DNA of 64,000 bases, from the NCBI GenBank assembly GCA_008711295.1, contig VUYV01000036.1, positions 1,637,870-1,701,869 of the forward strand, given 5' to 3'. This DNA is from Anarhynchus alexandrinus (taxonomy: Eukaryota > Chordata > Aves > Charadriiformes > Charadriidae). The first letter of the stretch is position 1; each line of letters begins with the position of its first letter. Shown here one piece after another: positions 11,868 to 26,044 of the stretch. The notes under the pieces are model-generated. The model was not told where the DNA came from, did no database searches, and saw nothing but the letters and a program-made list of their open reading frames with translations. Both the position numbers and the translations under genes were made by a program.

Positions 11868-14800
11868 AAATATACTAGGTCATACCAAGCCAATCCAAAT
11901 CCAAAGGCTTTCTACACCTAAATCTGGAATACCTTGACTCCCATTGAAGGTAGTTTGGGAATGTTCTCTGCTATGCAAGACAGTTTGTGCATGGCTGAAC
12001 CCGTCATCTGGATTGTTCTGAAAATCTCAAATGTGTCAGCTGGCAATGCCACAACTGGACTTAACTAAAGAAAAAGATTCTGGAGAGTGCAACGCGAAGC
12101 CAAATTTGGATGTATAGCACCACCATTTTCAGCAAGCACAAAGTCATTTACAGCAGGCCTCATTCCTTGTGCTAGCAGGATGCCATCAAGAAATGATGAA
12201 TCTGGGAATGCCAGGATCTGAAATGATCTAGAAGAAAGCTGAAGAAAAATTAGGAAGATTTAAATATGACGAGAGAAACGTGAGATTTTTCACTCTTTGG
12301 TTCCATTTCTTATGCCAAAGCTTCAACGCAGCTCAGTAAGACTACCTAGAATTGATAAACAGTGGAGAGAGGTACAGGCTCATTTAACCTTCATAGAATC
12401 TTTGAAGGATAATCTTGATTTGGGTATCTAAGAGCTGAGTACACTAGCAGAAGTACACATGATTTTTTCAAATGGCTGTGCTAAGCCAAAGACCTGAGAA
12501 CAATAAAGCTAAAAATGACCAGAAGTGCACTTTATTGAACTGAGTCCCCCAAAAGGAGACTATTGCACCCAAACTACAGAGATATCACAGAAGTTTAAAG
12601 CAACTGAGTTTGAAGCAGAAGCATCAATTCAAGAAATAATCAGAAACAACAGCCCAATCGGAGCTCAAAGTATGTTCAAAGTTAAAAAAGATCTGAGCAA
12701 AGCCCAATGAAACAGCATCTACATTGAGAAACCGAAAAGACACTGTTTTAGGCAAATGACTGAGGTGTCTAGTGGACCTGTTACAGCACGCTGACATAAA
12801 TGTACCTGCAGGTACTACTTCATTTTACGCACAAAGTTATTTGCAATCAGCTAATTCTGTTTAATAATTACCAGTAGGCAAGACGTCAAGAACACAGCAA
12901 TGCTTCTTTAAGTGCCTTTAGTAACATGATAGCTTTCCTCTTTTCTCAGATACTGAATTTTGCTATTATAAACAGATATAATCCTGTACATTTAACGCAA
13001 TTTAACATAATTACTTTATTTATTAGGCAGGATTAAAACCACTGTGAAAGATATTAAAAGACTATTAACAAATCATACTAAATACACAGGCTACCTAGCT
13101 CTTCAAAATGATTTCAGATGACTGCAGGAAATAAATTAAAAATATGACAGGAAATAATTATGGATTGACTCATTAAAAGAGGAGAGAAGAAACAAAATAA
13201 AATACTACCAAAATTAAGGTGCACAGATCATCTTTGTTATGCTGTAACTGGCTCCCAGTAAGTTTCTAGTTATAAGAAGGTCTTGCCTACATAGCATAGT
13301 AATTATATCATTACTAACGAGTGAAAGACATCAGCTGCAATATAAAAAAACTCTTCTATTCTAATGTGCAAACTTACTTTATTCGAAGAAAGTCACTATC
13401 TTGAATTTGAGCTTTTGTATGTTCCATTGCTATCAGTAGATAGCTCTTGTAGAGAATATATATGCTATAGTAGAGGGAAAGTTTCTGGGGTAATACAGCA
13501 ATTGGCAGACTGTGAACAAATAAGAAAGAGACTACTGCTACTTTTTAATGGCTGTAAGGTAGCCCTGCAATACAGTCCTTCAAGTTTCCCTGATGACAGC
13601 AAATTAGCCAATAAGGAACTCATGCTGTGACTGTTTCTGCTACCAAACTTAACTCGTTTGAATAAAATTCAGGTTCTATACAATATGAGCGCATAGTCAT
13701 GGATTTAGACAAGTTTTTAAGCTTTCCAGTCTGTGAACTCTTAAAAATTTCTCATTTGGTTTTGTCACAGGTCCATCTCTCTTCCTTAATACTTTGTATT
13801 TTATATTGCCTACTGGAGATGGAGGAAATGGGATTATCACCATGTAGAACTATGGTTCATTTGATGTTCTTTTCAGCCCCCAATCCTCTGGCCAATAAGA
13901 ATTGAAGACTTTGACTTCCTTAATCCTAACGGGTTAGTTACATTTCTTCTACTTACTGGTCCCTCAGTGGGATCTCAGTCTAGTGTTCAGAACAAGGTCA
14001 GCCTTACCGCTCTGTATGCTGCTTTACATTCCCACGAAACTTTCTTGATAGCTATCATCTCTTTCCAGAATAAAATATGCCTCACAATTTGTTCCAAACC
14101 CCTTTGTCCCCAGGTGATACAGGGCTTTATCAACAAGCAAGAAATCAGTTTATTTTTTCCCCTCAGCTCTTGAAGGTCTGAGATTACGTCAGGGTTATTA
14201 ACTCAAACACTGATGTGCAGATGAAAGAACTTAGAGTCTGGCTTCTAGACTGATTTTAATTCACTCCTTTTTGAAAAAAAAAAAAAAAAGAGCAAGAACC
14301 TATGAGCTGCAGAGCTTGCTCTCCTTTTACACGAAACCACTCTTGTTTTCAGGATCAGAAGAAAATTTAACCTGTTGTGAAAGATCTTCATGAGTACCAT
14401 CCTTGAAAAGGGGTAGAGTTAATAGCGGTTCAAGATTACAGTAAGGAAAACTAAATGGAACAGTTTCTGGCTGTGGTAATACAAATGTATGCACATAGAT
14501 ACATAGTAAATGCACCTCTTTAATAAGGGATTATAGCCCAAACTGAAAAAACTAATAAATAAGAAGAGGAATGTATCAGGCCTCTTGGGTATGTCTACAA
14601 TGTGAGCGCCAAACTGTGTCCTTATCTGGGTGACACTAATGCAATTATTTCAGTGGATCCAACTCTGGCTGTACCCGTGGAACAGCCAAGAAGCATGGCC
14701 TCAGAAGGAAAATTCTTCTTGAAGTCAGTACAAAAACATTGGTGAGGCAAGGTAGCTTATGCAGGACTTCGAATTTGTATAGATAGCTTGATAATTAGCT

Positions 14801-15789
14801 GGAGAAGCTGATGATGCAAATAAGTGTAACTTCTTCCCAATTCCATTGTCATACTTCTGGGTCACACCTCTAGAACTTAACTGTTTTATATTCTCACCCA
14901 TCAACCAGTTCCCATGCAGCCACATAAAAAACAACAAACCCGCTTCATCCAAACCAAATGAAAAGTCAGTCAACCTACATTGGTATCTTTTCTTTTTAAT
15001 CTATTTATTCATTAGATAGTTTGAAACTGGAGACATTTATAATGACTTTGCCAGATTCCAAATGGGCTTGTTAACAGAGAGATATTCTGGCCAACATCTT
15101 ATGACAAAGGATGCATTCTCCAAAAGGATGTACAGGTATTTTATGATCAAACAACCAGATTGAACAACTGGCTGGAAGACCTCAGGGATCAACCTGGGAA
15201 AAAAATGTAGGCTCCTCCCAGAAGCATACAGAGTATACACATACTCAACTGTGAAATACTCCCTGTTATGACCTTCATTAAGATGACAACTAACTCTCTA
15301 GAAGGACTTGTGGCAGCCTTCGCTGAGTCTCTAAAGAGTGTTTGAAGTGTGTTGCTTTTCCTATGCGTGCACTTAGCAAAAAATTGAAAAGAGGAGGGAC
15401 GTTACAGAGAGTAAGGTGTAGAATCCCCCTGGTTGTGGGAAGGCAGAACTCACAAAAGCAAGTCGGTTGTGGCATCATGAGGAGCACCATAAGTCTGAAG
15501 ACAAAGAAGCTTCTAAATACTGTTAAATCCCCAAGCCAGCTGGTCTAAAATGAGGTGGGCTGAAAGAATTCAAGCAATTCCAAAAGTAATTCTAGAATAT
15601 ACCACAATCTTTGAATAGCAAGAATGAAAGTGATGGAAGACACATTATGCATTTTCTGCTGGTGTTGAAACGTAAGACCAAAGATTTCCTTCTGGATAAA
15701 GTCAATGGCTTTTGCTGCTTTTCTTTGGCTTTATTAGAGTTAATAACAATGTCACTAACAGCAGCAACCATACAAAGCTTTGTGAACAC

Positions 15790-15937
15790 CTCCAACCCTG
15801 GAGGTGTTCAACGCCAGGCTGGACGTGGCCTTGGGCAGCCTGGTCTAGTGGGAGGTGTCCTTGCCTATGGCAGGGGGGGTTGGAACTCGATGATCTTCAG
15901 GGTCCCTTCCAACCTAAACCATTCTATGATTCTATGA
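15790..15937 (+). mobile_element. CR1 LINE, short 3'-end insertion (young-looking subfamily)
   Basis: A severely 5'-truncated CR1 of about 150 bases. It holds CCAGGCTGGACGTGGCCTTG, GGCCTGG-type words, TGGAACTCGATGATCTTCAG and the tail ATTCTATGATTCTATGA. It differs from the copy at 49.5 kb by roughly five substitutions and one base in a G run, so it is fairly young. At its 5' junction is an 11-bp inverted repeat (15783-15793 against 15800-15810). Confidence 0.93.
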
Positions 15938-17139
15938 ATTTCTTCTTAATGCAGAAACTATGTAGTAGAACCCGAAACCTCAGCTTTCTGCCTTCTTCAC
16001 TCAACAGTTAGAAATTGTCATTGTTTGGGACAAACACCTTGCATTTCATAGTTCTATCTGAACACTAGGTTCATGCTGCCTGACTTAAGACACAGCCTTT
16101 TTGTCAAGCAAAAGCGCACAACAGCAAAAAAAAGAAATATATTTGACTGTAATAACAGGAAGAGTCAGATAGTCAATAGAACATTCTTCCTGAACCAGTG
16201 CTCTTTCTCACCACATTTGTACCACAAAAAAAAAAAGCTTAAGAGATCAGGTGGGTAGCACTTAAAAAATATTTTTATGGAAGTAATCCACATGCATTGT
16301 TCTTAAAAGCAACCACCATTTGAAGGTGGGAGACTACTGTGACAAGGAAACAGTTATTCCACTCACATCTGGTCTTTCCATCCTTGCCACCAGGTGCCCC
16401 GTTTTCCTTCTGAAAAATTGAAACAGCTTTCAAAACATTCAGAAACACTAAGGGAGGGTTTTCAAGGAGCAATTTCAATTTTTGAATTCTTTAGCACATT
16501 TAGGATTTCTTGTACAAATTGAGGCATGTTCTAACAACATTTTCCAAGAAGAAGATAAAGGTTAGAAGCACAGTACTTCCTGAATCTACTCTTCTTACTC
16601 ACCCTTTAGGATCCATTAGATGTGGATCCTCAGAGAAGCACAAAGTATTGGCTGAAAATTACTGCCTTAGAGAAACACATCCACAGTGATACCAGTAGTC
16701 CAAAAACAAAAGGTAAAGTAGAGTAGAAAAGATTACAGAGAATTAGCTCATATGACAAGAATTTTCATGGAATACCTACACAGAGAAAGCAGCTAGAAAG
16801 TTCTTGCACAGGATTGGAAGACTGGGAAAGAAAATAAACTAGATATTACCTGTGAACAAAGGTGTCTCTTTCTCAGATGCAAGGGTTTTTTACCTTCAAA
16901 TTTCAATGCCATCTATTTCTTCCATAATGATAAAGGGCAGAAAAACACTCAGTTTATCTTCTTTACATCGTACACTGTTTATATACCTCTGTTGTAATCC
17001 TCATTTGTTTCTTCTTTAAAACACAATCTTTCTCTCAGAATAGATGACTCTACAAGTCACTAAATCTGTTGGGTTTATCCGAACCCTTTCTATTCTGTTA
17101 ATATTTTCTGAGAAGACATTATCATGTGACCAAGTCTGC

Positions 17140-18541
17140 TCCAACTCATGTTGGATGACGCCCATCCACAAGAAAGGCCGGAAGGAGGATCCGGGGAACT
17201 ACAGGCCTGTCAGTCTGACCTCGATGCTGGAGAAGGTTATGGAGCAGATCATCCTGAATGCCATTATGCGGCACGTACAGGACAACCAGGTGATCAGGCC
17301 CAGTCAGTATGGGTTCATGAAAGGCAGGTCCTGCTTCACAAACCTGATCTCCTTCTATGACAAGGTGACCTGCTTAGTGGATGAGGCAAAGGCTGTGGAT
17401 GTTTTTTATCGGGACTTCAGTAAAGCCTTCAACATGGTTTCCCACTGCATTCTCCTGGAGAAACTGGCTGCTCATGGCTTAGATGGGCATACTCCTCACT
17501 CGGTAAAAAACTGGCTGGATGGCCATGCCCAGAGTGGTGGTGAATGGAGTTAAATCCAGTTGGTGGCCAGTCACAAGTGGTGTCCCCCAGGGCTCAATAC
17601 TGGGCTAGTTCTCTTTTAATATCTTTATCAATGACCTGGATGAGGGGATTGAGTGCACCCTCAGTAAGTTTGCAGATGACACCAAGTTAAGCAGGACCGT
17701 CAATCTGCTTGAGGGTAGGATGGCTCTACAGAGGGATCTGGACAGGCTGGATTGATGGGCTGAGGCCAATGGTATGAGGTTCAACAAGGCCACGTGCTGG
17801 GTCCTGCACTTGGGTCACAACAACCCCATGTAGTGTTACAGGCTTGGGGAAGGGTGGCTGGAAAGCTGCCCGGCAGAAAAAGATGTGGGGTTGCTGATCA
17901 ACAGCCGGCTGAATATGAGCCAGCAGTGTGCCCAGGTGGCCAAGAAGGCCAAAGGCATCCTGGCCTGTATCAGGAATAGTGCGGTGAGCAGGACTAGGGA
18001 AGTGATCGGCCCCTGTACTTGGCCCTGGTTAGGCCCCACCTTGAGTACTGTGTTCAGTTTTGGACCCCTCACTACAGACATTGAGGTGCTGGAGAAGGGC
18101 AATGAAGCTGGTGAGGGGTCTGGAGAACAAGTCTTATGAGGAGCGGCTGAGGGAACTGGGGTTGTTTAGGCTGGAGAAAAGGAGGCTGAGGAGAGACCTT
18201 ATTGCTCTCTACAGCTACCTGAAAGGAGGTTGTAGTGAGGTGGGGGTCGGTCTCTTCTCCCTAGTAACAGGCAATAGGACAAGAGGAGATGGCCTCAAGT
18301 TGTGCCAGGGGAGGTTTAGACTGGATATTAGGAAAAATTTCTTCACCGAAAGGGTTATCAAACATTGGAACAGGCTGCCCAGGGAAATGGTGGAGTCACC
18401 ATCCCTGGAGGTATTTAAAAGACAGGTAGACATGGTGCTTAGGGACATGGTTTAGTGGTGGTTTTGGCAGTGCTAGGTTGATGGTTGGACTTGATGATCT
18501 TAAAGATCCCTTCCGACCTAGAAGATTCTATGTTTCTATGA
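17140..18541 (+). mobile_element. CR1 LINE, 1.4 kb, reverse transcriptase region to 3' end
   Basis: A 5'-truncated CR1 that begins inside ORF2 at the start of the reverse transcriptase domain and runs to a degenerate tail (GATTCTATGTTTCTATGAT). The last 450 bases carry the usual CR1 words, such as AAACATTGGAACAGGCTGCC and GGTTGGACTTGATGATCTTA. It belongs to a different, older subfamily from the copies at 15.8, 27.2 and 49.5 kb. It lies antisense inside the MEI4 intron. Confidence 0.95.
17149..17800 (+). pseudogene. CR1 ORF2 reverse transcriptase remnant (broken)
   Basis: One frame to 17553 reads as LINE reverse transcriptase: IHKKGRKEDPGNYRPVSL, then QYGFMKGRSC, then RDFSKAFNMVSH, which covers the first catalytic Asp region; the second Asp usual in 'KAFD' is Asn here. 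A frameshift near 17535 moves the reading frame. Motif B (SGVPQGS) and the catalytic FADDTKLS word follow near 17577-17695 in other frames, with stops between. The endonuclease domain and the N-terminal half are missing. It cannot make an active enzyme. Confidence 0.9.
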
Positions 18542-21189
18542 TATGTTTATGAGTTTATCACATAATCCTAATAGAATTTTAGAACAGTTGCTCTGCATGG
18601 AAATTATAGCTAAGAACCTATTTTCTGTACTTGGTCAATGACATGAAATTAAATTTAAAGAACTCACTCCTAAGGGTTAAACAAAATAATAATTCATTAC
18701 AGTTATGAGTAAAAATTACACTAACTGCAATCTTCAAAATTTGGATCTACAACAGCTAGCACCACCTTGCTACACTAACTGATGAAAGAATAATGACAAA
18801 ATACTCGGAGTGGTTTTTAATTTGCTGCTCTTGCATGCAGTATGATTTATCTTAGGATTTAAAACTGTGCTTAATTGCATATTAAGGGATGGCAATGTGT
18901 GCAACAAGATTTTATTAATACCACTGCATGTCATATTTCATATTGAAAACAATCTACACTGGCTCACCTATAAAACGAACTCATAACAAAGGCCTACTTC
19001 ATGCAAAGTAGCACATTAATATTCTACACAGACTGTAATTGCCATTCTACTGGTTTTTATAATATTCATGTTTGTAAGCAGTTTTGAATAGCAGTCAATT
19101 ACTTGTTCTTTTGGAACGCTCCCCTTGCATTTATACTACAAACCCTTGAGAAGACAGTCACTGACTGGTGGGAATAATTTTGCAGGAACATAGGTACAAT
19201 TTTAGGTTTATTTTGACTTTGTGCAAATCTGAAAGTATTTCTTTTGTCTTTGTTTTTGAAAGTTAACTAATTCAAGCACAGTGATTATGCCAATAACTGC
19301 AGTATTCACCACAGAGACAGACAATCGGGTTCTGAATTGCTTTAGGAAGATTCAGCACGATAGTAACACCATTAGAACATACTGACAGATGCTTAAAAGA
19401 CTAATGCAAATTTGATAGTCTATTTTCAGAAGGAACTCTGGATGTTAAAGCTGTATGTAAGTAAATAAAAGGAAAGACAAGTAAATGCAAGACGAATATG
19501 AATGACCCATAAGAAGATTAGCATAAGGGTAATACTTAAGGCTAGCTTTGATGTGAAACTGTGAGTTAGCAAGACTGGAAAAATGTAATGTGTCAGACAA
19601 GCATCACCCTGTGCTGCTAATCCTTGTATGTTGTCCAAGTGTTGTGGAAAGTGATGCAAGAATCAAGTGTTTTCTATGAATTACCTTCCCTGTTTAGTCC
19701 CAGACTGGTTTTGCTGTGCTTGTTAATCAAATGTTAATATTATATAAGTGGTATTTCAAGTAGTATGGTAGAGAATTTAGTAAGCTGCAAAGAACAGCGC
19801 AATCTGTTAGTCTAAATCACTGATTAGGCTGCATGTATCTATCATTTCCTAAGAAAGTAATTCTCTGTAAGAAAATGGGACATCAGAATCACTGGTACAT
19901 ACTGACTTCATTTAAAAGGACATATGCAAATCTCCTCCTTCCCATTTCCAACTTGAAATAAAAGATCCAGGTGCTTCAACTAAGGAAACCACTTTGGATT
20001 TATAAACTGCAACCCTACAGGTGAGCTGCACAGAAAAACACAATTTAAGAAACACCAATTTCTTTAACTTTTCCTACTTCTCAGAATAGATGTCTCTCAC
20101 TCATTGTACCTACTGCTGTCAAGCCTGTTCTGAAATATTCACCTCTTTCCGAGGATCATACCAGGAGCTTACTAAAAGATTTCACACCGGAAACTAGGCA
20201 CATACAAGTGGAAACACTGTGGTATTTTTTCAGTTTATGTCCCTCTGTGATACAGCACTTAGTCTTACAGTACAAAGAATTTCTGTTGTTTTTTAAAATC
20301 AAGAACAACATACAAGATAAAAATATAAATATTTAATAAAAATAAGATTAATAGTTCAGCTTTAAACATAGTCAAACAAAACTGAGAAGTTCTGAAACCA
20401 GGAAAATCAACAGCCTTAGAACAAATCATGCAGTGAAATGACAGGGAACAATTCTTAAAAATGCAAAGTTGACAGAGTTGCAAAAAGCTGTGAGAAAGGC
20501 AGCAAAACCTGGCTGACAGCAAAAAGCCAAACGGACAACGACAGCGACTCACAAGCCCACTCTGAGAAGTACCCCTACCTAGAAAATCACATTTATTGCT
20601 CAGTCTCAAATATTAGCTACAAGCAGGCACACAAATTAAGAACCAGAGGCAACAATAAGATGACAAGAAATCAGTTATTTTAGAACTTACAACTAGAAAG
20701 TCCTTGTTTGTATATTATGTGTAGCATTTCCTTAAGTTTGTGACAGGCATTATTATTTCGATTTTGTATGTGTGTATCAGACTGCAGAAGGCTGAATTTC
20801 TACACAGTCCATAAAAACAAAACAAAAAAGTCCTCCTTTGCTGCTGCTTTGCTTACTTAGAAATCAACTTTCAAAGGTTTTTCTTTTGCTGCTGTTGTTC
20901 TTGCATCTTATGACACAGTTACTTTACCCTTCCTAATTCCAAATTCAGATCCATTCAGTGGCATTTCTACTGCACAATTGCCCTTGAAGGCAAGAGAAGA
21001 GCATATAAAAACAAACTAAACAAACAAGCTCATATCTTTCATAATGAATATTTTGACTTTGAGTTCTTACGGCAAAGAAGCATAGACAAAAGCAGAGTAG
21101 TAATTCTGCCTTTTTAAATAAATAATTCTAAGTTCTTGGTGGTCATGTATCTGAAAGTATTAAGTAATATAGTATGATGTTTTTACATA

Positions 21190-21245
21190 GCTTTCAATTT
21201 TAAATCTAGAAGGGACCACAAAGACCCCACTGATTGACCTGAAAG
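21190..21245 (-). mobile_element. ancient CR1-like 3'-end scrap
   Basis: On the plus strand the words TAAATCTAGAAGGGACCACA and GATTGACCT resemble the reverse complement of the 3' end of old CR1 elements ('...agaagggaccac...tctagtctgacct'). It is short and strongly diverged, so the call is tentative. Confidence 0.4.
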
Positions 21246-24200
21246 TTCAAGGAAAAAAATCACATATTTTTTCCCAGAAAATGAATTTAATCACCTTTCA
21301 GAAAGATACATAGCTTTGTCTTAAAGATGATAAACTGTGGAAGTCACCATTTTTCCTTGTAAGCTGCCAGTATGTCAGCTGAATTTTCCAAGTATCAACA
21401 TTATAAAGTATGTTGATATAAAGATGAACCCATTCAAAGAAAATGTGAAAGTACTGATAAAACATTAAATAATCTATACACAGGGAACAGAAGAGGAGGC
21501 AATTAATGGCACTGAAGAGATCACAGAATATCAATAAGTAGTAGAGTTTAAAAAAAAAAAAACAAACAAAAAAACCCCACCCCAAAACAACCAAACCAAT
21601 CCAAACCCCAAAAGCAAGAACGTTAAAGCGTGTAAGGAATAAAAGTAAAACCACAGATAAAAACAGAGTTACCCTACTAAATGCCAAAAAGGCAATGGGG
21701 CCTGTCTGCTAATGAATTTCCTTTATGCTTGTACAGTTATGAATTAACTGGAGCACAGTTCTGTCCCTGCTGTTCACAGTGAACATTAGAAAAATACAAA
21801 GTTCCCTGTGCAGAAAGTGTTATGTTCAATGCAAACATAATATTTCATGGTTTGGACTGCAAATAAGGAGCATCAAAGGAAGCAGACCTTTCTTCTACTC
21901 CATAAAGATCTTGGCACTAATGGATACTTGATTAAAACACAAAATCATAGTTTACTTCTATATAGTTAATTAATTTTAAAATAGCATGAAGAAGTCCTAA
22001 AGTAAAATTCATTATTATGGCTAATCATTTCAGGGATTATAATTATTTCTCAAATAGTATTTGTAAGATGCCAATTTATTTTAAGTATCACAGTTCACTG
22101 CCTGTGTTCCTGGATACAATTGGCAGCTAATAAAACCTGTCTTTTGCTTATTAACTTAGCAGACAGACGTGCACTTACTAGATTTCACATTAATTGCTAG
22201 TATTTACCTACAGCAACAAAGCCCTGAAGGTCTTGTTAGAAATATGTCAACTGCAACTGGATGCCTACATCTGAGTTTGTTTTTCAGATGCAATGCTTTT
22301 ACACTTAACTATTCAGGCTTCTGGGGAAAAAAAAAGTTTTTCATTTGCAAATGACAGAAACACTTATAATCTGATAAGAGAATTGTTCATTGCTGCTTCT
22401 GCAGACCCTTAACATACCACAAGGGCAATTAAATCAATATGCCTCAATTTCAACATAATTATAAAAAAAAGTCCACAGACTGCACTGTCAACCTAATTTT
22501 GTAGCTACACTGATAGCTAGAAATTCTTGAAAATCTTGCTATTCCACATGATGCATTTGACTGCAAATCCTGACTCTCCTTAAACTTCCTACTGAAGGAA
22601 ACAGGTTCCTTAGAACAAGTTGGTCTTTTAGACTCTTGGCTTAGGCTATTATTTTTTTTAAGTCTTTCCAATTTGGAATTTAGCATAGGCTGATATTTTG
22701 CAAACAAGGTATTACCGATGAAATGACTACAAGCATCTCATCTTTCTAAGTGAATTTCTAGAAATCTGTCTCCTGCTGAGTCAAATGCATTAAAAATAAA
22801 ATCAGTGCCTTGTGCACATATAACAATAAAATTTGCCATGTTTATGGTATACCATTTTCTGCTTGTACAGAAATTCATCGGAAGCCATCACTTCTGCACA
22901 CATAAACCATCCTTAGTCACTCACAGTGAATTCAGAACTGTATACTGATACTGATTGAGGAGAAAAATGTCATTTTCTTTCCCAGTACTGCACTGCTTAT
23001 TAGAATGAAGTGGGCACCAGGAATGCATCTTTAAAGACAATACCACAAATGAAAATTTGAGATCTTCTGGGTAGAGGTGGTGTTGTATGTAGAGTTAAAA
23101 GTAACGTGGTATCCTATCTGCTATTCTGACAGAATTTCTCATACCTGCAAAAGTGACAGCGAAGTCTCTTTAAGACTGCCAGCAAGGATATTTAAAATGC
23201 CCTGCTTTGGTTCCTCTGCCCTCACTGTTCAGGCAGGAGAATCAATCGGGAAGTACCTCAGGATGACAAAAGATGTGCCAAGGTCCCAAGTCAGCCAACG
23301 GTCCTTTAGCTTTAAAGGGAGAACTGCTGCTTGCAGGCTGGGCGGCAAGCTGTCTGGGGTGCTGTCCCACAGGACCCGAGACTGATGGGGTACCAAGGTC
23401 ATACAGAAAAGTAAGAGCCTTCCCAGTTGCTTCACCTGTCACCAGAAAAAACAAAAGCTTTGCCATAGCAACTGTGCTACATATTTTTCATATTTGCTAT
23501 GTTTAGTACAGCTTATTTTATCTGTATGTTTTGTGGGGTTGCATTAAAAACATGAAATTTCTTCCCCATTCCAATACTGTTAAGGAATAAGACTGAATTG
23601 CTGGAGCAATCTCAAATACCTTACTTTTTGTATCCTGATAACCCCTTAAAATCTCCACTCTATTTCTTCTCTGAATGTCTTATGCTGCAATTTAAAACTG
23701 TTCAAACAAGAGGAATAAGAGAGAGAAATACAGATGACATGAAAACAATCACAAATAGTACAACTTACACTATTAAAGTTTGTTCTCTCTTTAAACCACA
23801 TTTGCACTTGTTACGGAATATGTATTACCGTAACTGTTGCTTTCTTATGGGAATCATAGCAGAAGTGGCTGATAAGGAGAAGTTTGAAAATGCAAATAGA
23901 GTATTTCAGGTTTGCTAAATGTGGTACGTTCTGTGAATAAGGAGACAGATATAGAGAATCTATACAGAACATCAGGTAGGAGAGACAACCAAGGCAGTCA
24001 ACACTGATAAGTGCAGGTAGCATTATTTAAAAGTATGTGTTTCATAAACAACAAAAAATGATGAAATCATGCCTTACGTAGGGTCATAACAAAAATTACC
24101 GATACAAAGTAAGGATTACGTTGAAGCAGAAGAAAAAAATATAAATCCCTAGATGAAAGGAAACTCAATTATACTTATGTAAATAAATTCTAAATTCTTG

Positions 24201-24904
24201 TTTTATACACTTATTCTATTATTTTAAAAGTACCCAAACTCAGTAACTGTATAATACTATCATATTATAAATCCAAAGGTTTAATGTTATTTGACTGAAA
24301 AATGGAGTCCTCTAGTGATTCCAACAGGCTCTGAATCTGTTTCTTGAGTTAAAACAGGACTAGCAGTATACAGAACGCTATTAGACAACAACATAGCCAG
24401 GACTGGATAATCCCCAACTATCTTAACTGATACTGACAATTTTTGAGCATTTGTAATGCTTCTTTCAAATGAGTTCTAGTAAAAATTTTGTTTCCACCAG
24501 CTGGATTTCTTCCTCAAATAAATATTTTAACACATACATAATAAATAACAAAACAAATCAATATTTAGTTAATACTATTGATTCAAGTTGATTCAACATA
24601 AAACTAATTGCTTGGACAATTGCTTACACTTCATTCATAATTTATCTAGCTTACTATATAACTTTACGTATAGCACTATATAGCTTTATGCAGCTGCACT
24701 ACTATTTCAGTATATTCTATCCATCTTGATCAGAGCTTTTTTTTTCCTTAAACTATTACTTAATTTGAGACAAAAAAAATCAGATAGAGAAAACCAAAAA
24801 TCATAAGCTATTATTAAAGAAGCAGGAGAATAATAATTGTAAAAAACGAACACAATCAATAACAGATTTCAGAGCTTCTGGCAAAAATTTATCTCCTGTA
24901 TAGA

Positions 24905-24952
24905 AAGGAGTTGGGACTAAATGACTCCCTCTGACCTCAGAATCTATGAATC
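24905..24952 (+). mobile_element. ancient CR1-like 3'-end scrap
   Basis: GGAGTTGGGACTAAATGACT, CTGACCTCAGA and ATCTATGAATC follow the order of words at the 3' end of old CR1 copies. Only about 50 bases are recognisable. Confidence 0.4.
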
Positions 24953-25885
24953 AATAATATAATTTAACTTTCAAATGCATTTAAAATTGTTTGCAAGGAA
25001 GTTAAGATGTATGTTCTGAAATTGAAATGTATGCTAAAATGCATTTTGAAGAACAGCTCTTATGATAAATAGAAATATTTAAAAATGAGTAAAAAGGCTC
25101 TTGAATATTATTAATTTTGTCATTAGCATAAAACAACGCAGAACAGTACATATTATTTGAAAAGCTATTCAAATGAACACAGCTGTAAGCTACTCATTAT
25201 TCAGATCCTTATACGTATGGATAATACCATTGTAACTGAGCACAACTCAATAAGGTCTCAATCAATGATGCAGTCCAGTCTTCAGCTGCATTTTTCTCTC
25301 AGTTTCCAAGACCGCTCTTAAAATTACTGTTTTCTCCATCTTTATAGATAAAATATATTATACAAAGGTGTTCCAGTGAATACTGAACATAAGCGGGGTC
25401 ATCAAAAGTAATCTGCCTGAGAAATACAGAATTCACAGGACTCCAAATATGAAAACCCCAAGAGGCTTTCTCTGACGCAAACCAGTCACTTCTGCGCAAA
25501 ATTCACCTGTTTAAAATCCCTGCCAGGACACATCTAATCTACATCCTGAGTTTTTATTACTGCCTGAAGAAGTGAGTTTTAACCTCCTGCACTTTGAAAT
25601 CTTGATTGGGGGACATGTTAGTAATTTTCTAAAATGAGTCAAATTTTGTAAATTTTCTGTAAAAACTCTTCCCTGACCTACTAACATTAATTATTAAATC
25701 CTCATTATACCAATCCCCCCAAAAGTAGCACATTTAATTAGAATAGTAATTCAATTTCTTGCAAAACTCAGGAGCAGAGCAAATCTGCAGTGGAGTTTTG
25801 CCTCCTTCGTCCTCCCTCCTCCCTTATAACTGATTCAAATTTTGACCATAATTATCAATGTTAATATAATATATAAATAGGAGTG

Positions 25886-25960
25886 CAGAGTTCAGATTTA
25901 TAGCCGAAAGGGTCCTCAAGTATTCTAGTCCCAACCGTCACCCTGAGACTTTAGGTCACT
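25886..25960 (-). mobile_element. ancient CR1-like 3'-end scrap
   Basis: On the plus strand GATTTATAGCCGAAAGGGTC and TATTCTAGTCCCAACC resemble the reverse complement of an old CR1 3' end. The match is weak and short. Confidence 0.4.
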
Positions 25961-26007
25961 GCCAAAAGATGCTCATCATGAACGTACTTGAAGACCTTCA
26001 GTAAATG

Positions 26008-26044
26008 AAGTTTGATACTTAAGCTAAAGTTTGATACTTAACCT
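26008..26044. repeat. short tandem duplication (about 18 bp, two copies)
   Basis: AAGTTTGATACTTAAG/C-CT occurs twice in a row with one or two changes. It looks like a small local duplication with no evident function. Confidence 0.7.

Noticed and set aside
20265..20609. 114-codon minus-strand frame, Cys- and Phe-rich
   Set aside because: No domain, no conserved context and chance length.
21298..21687. 129-codon minus-strand frame with many Phe and Leu
   Set aside because: The hydrophobic composition comes from A-rich plus-strand sequence, including the A/C-rich run at 21549-21600. No family recognised.
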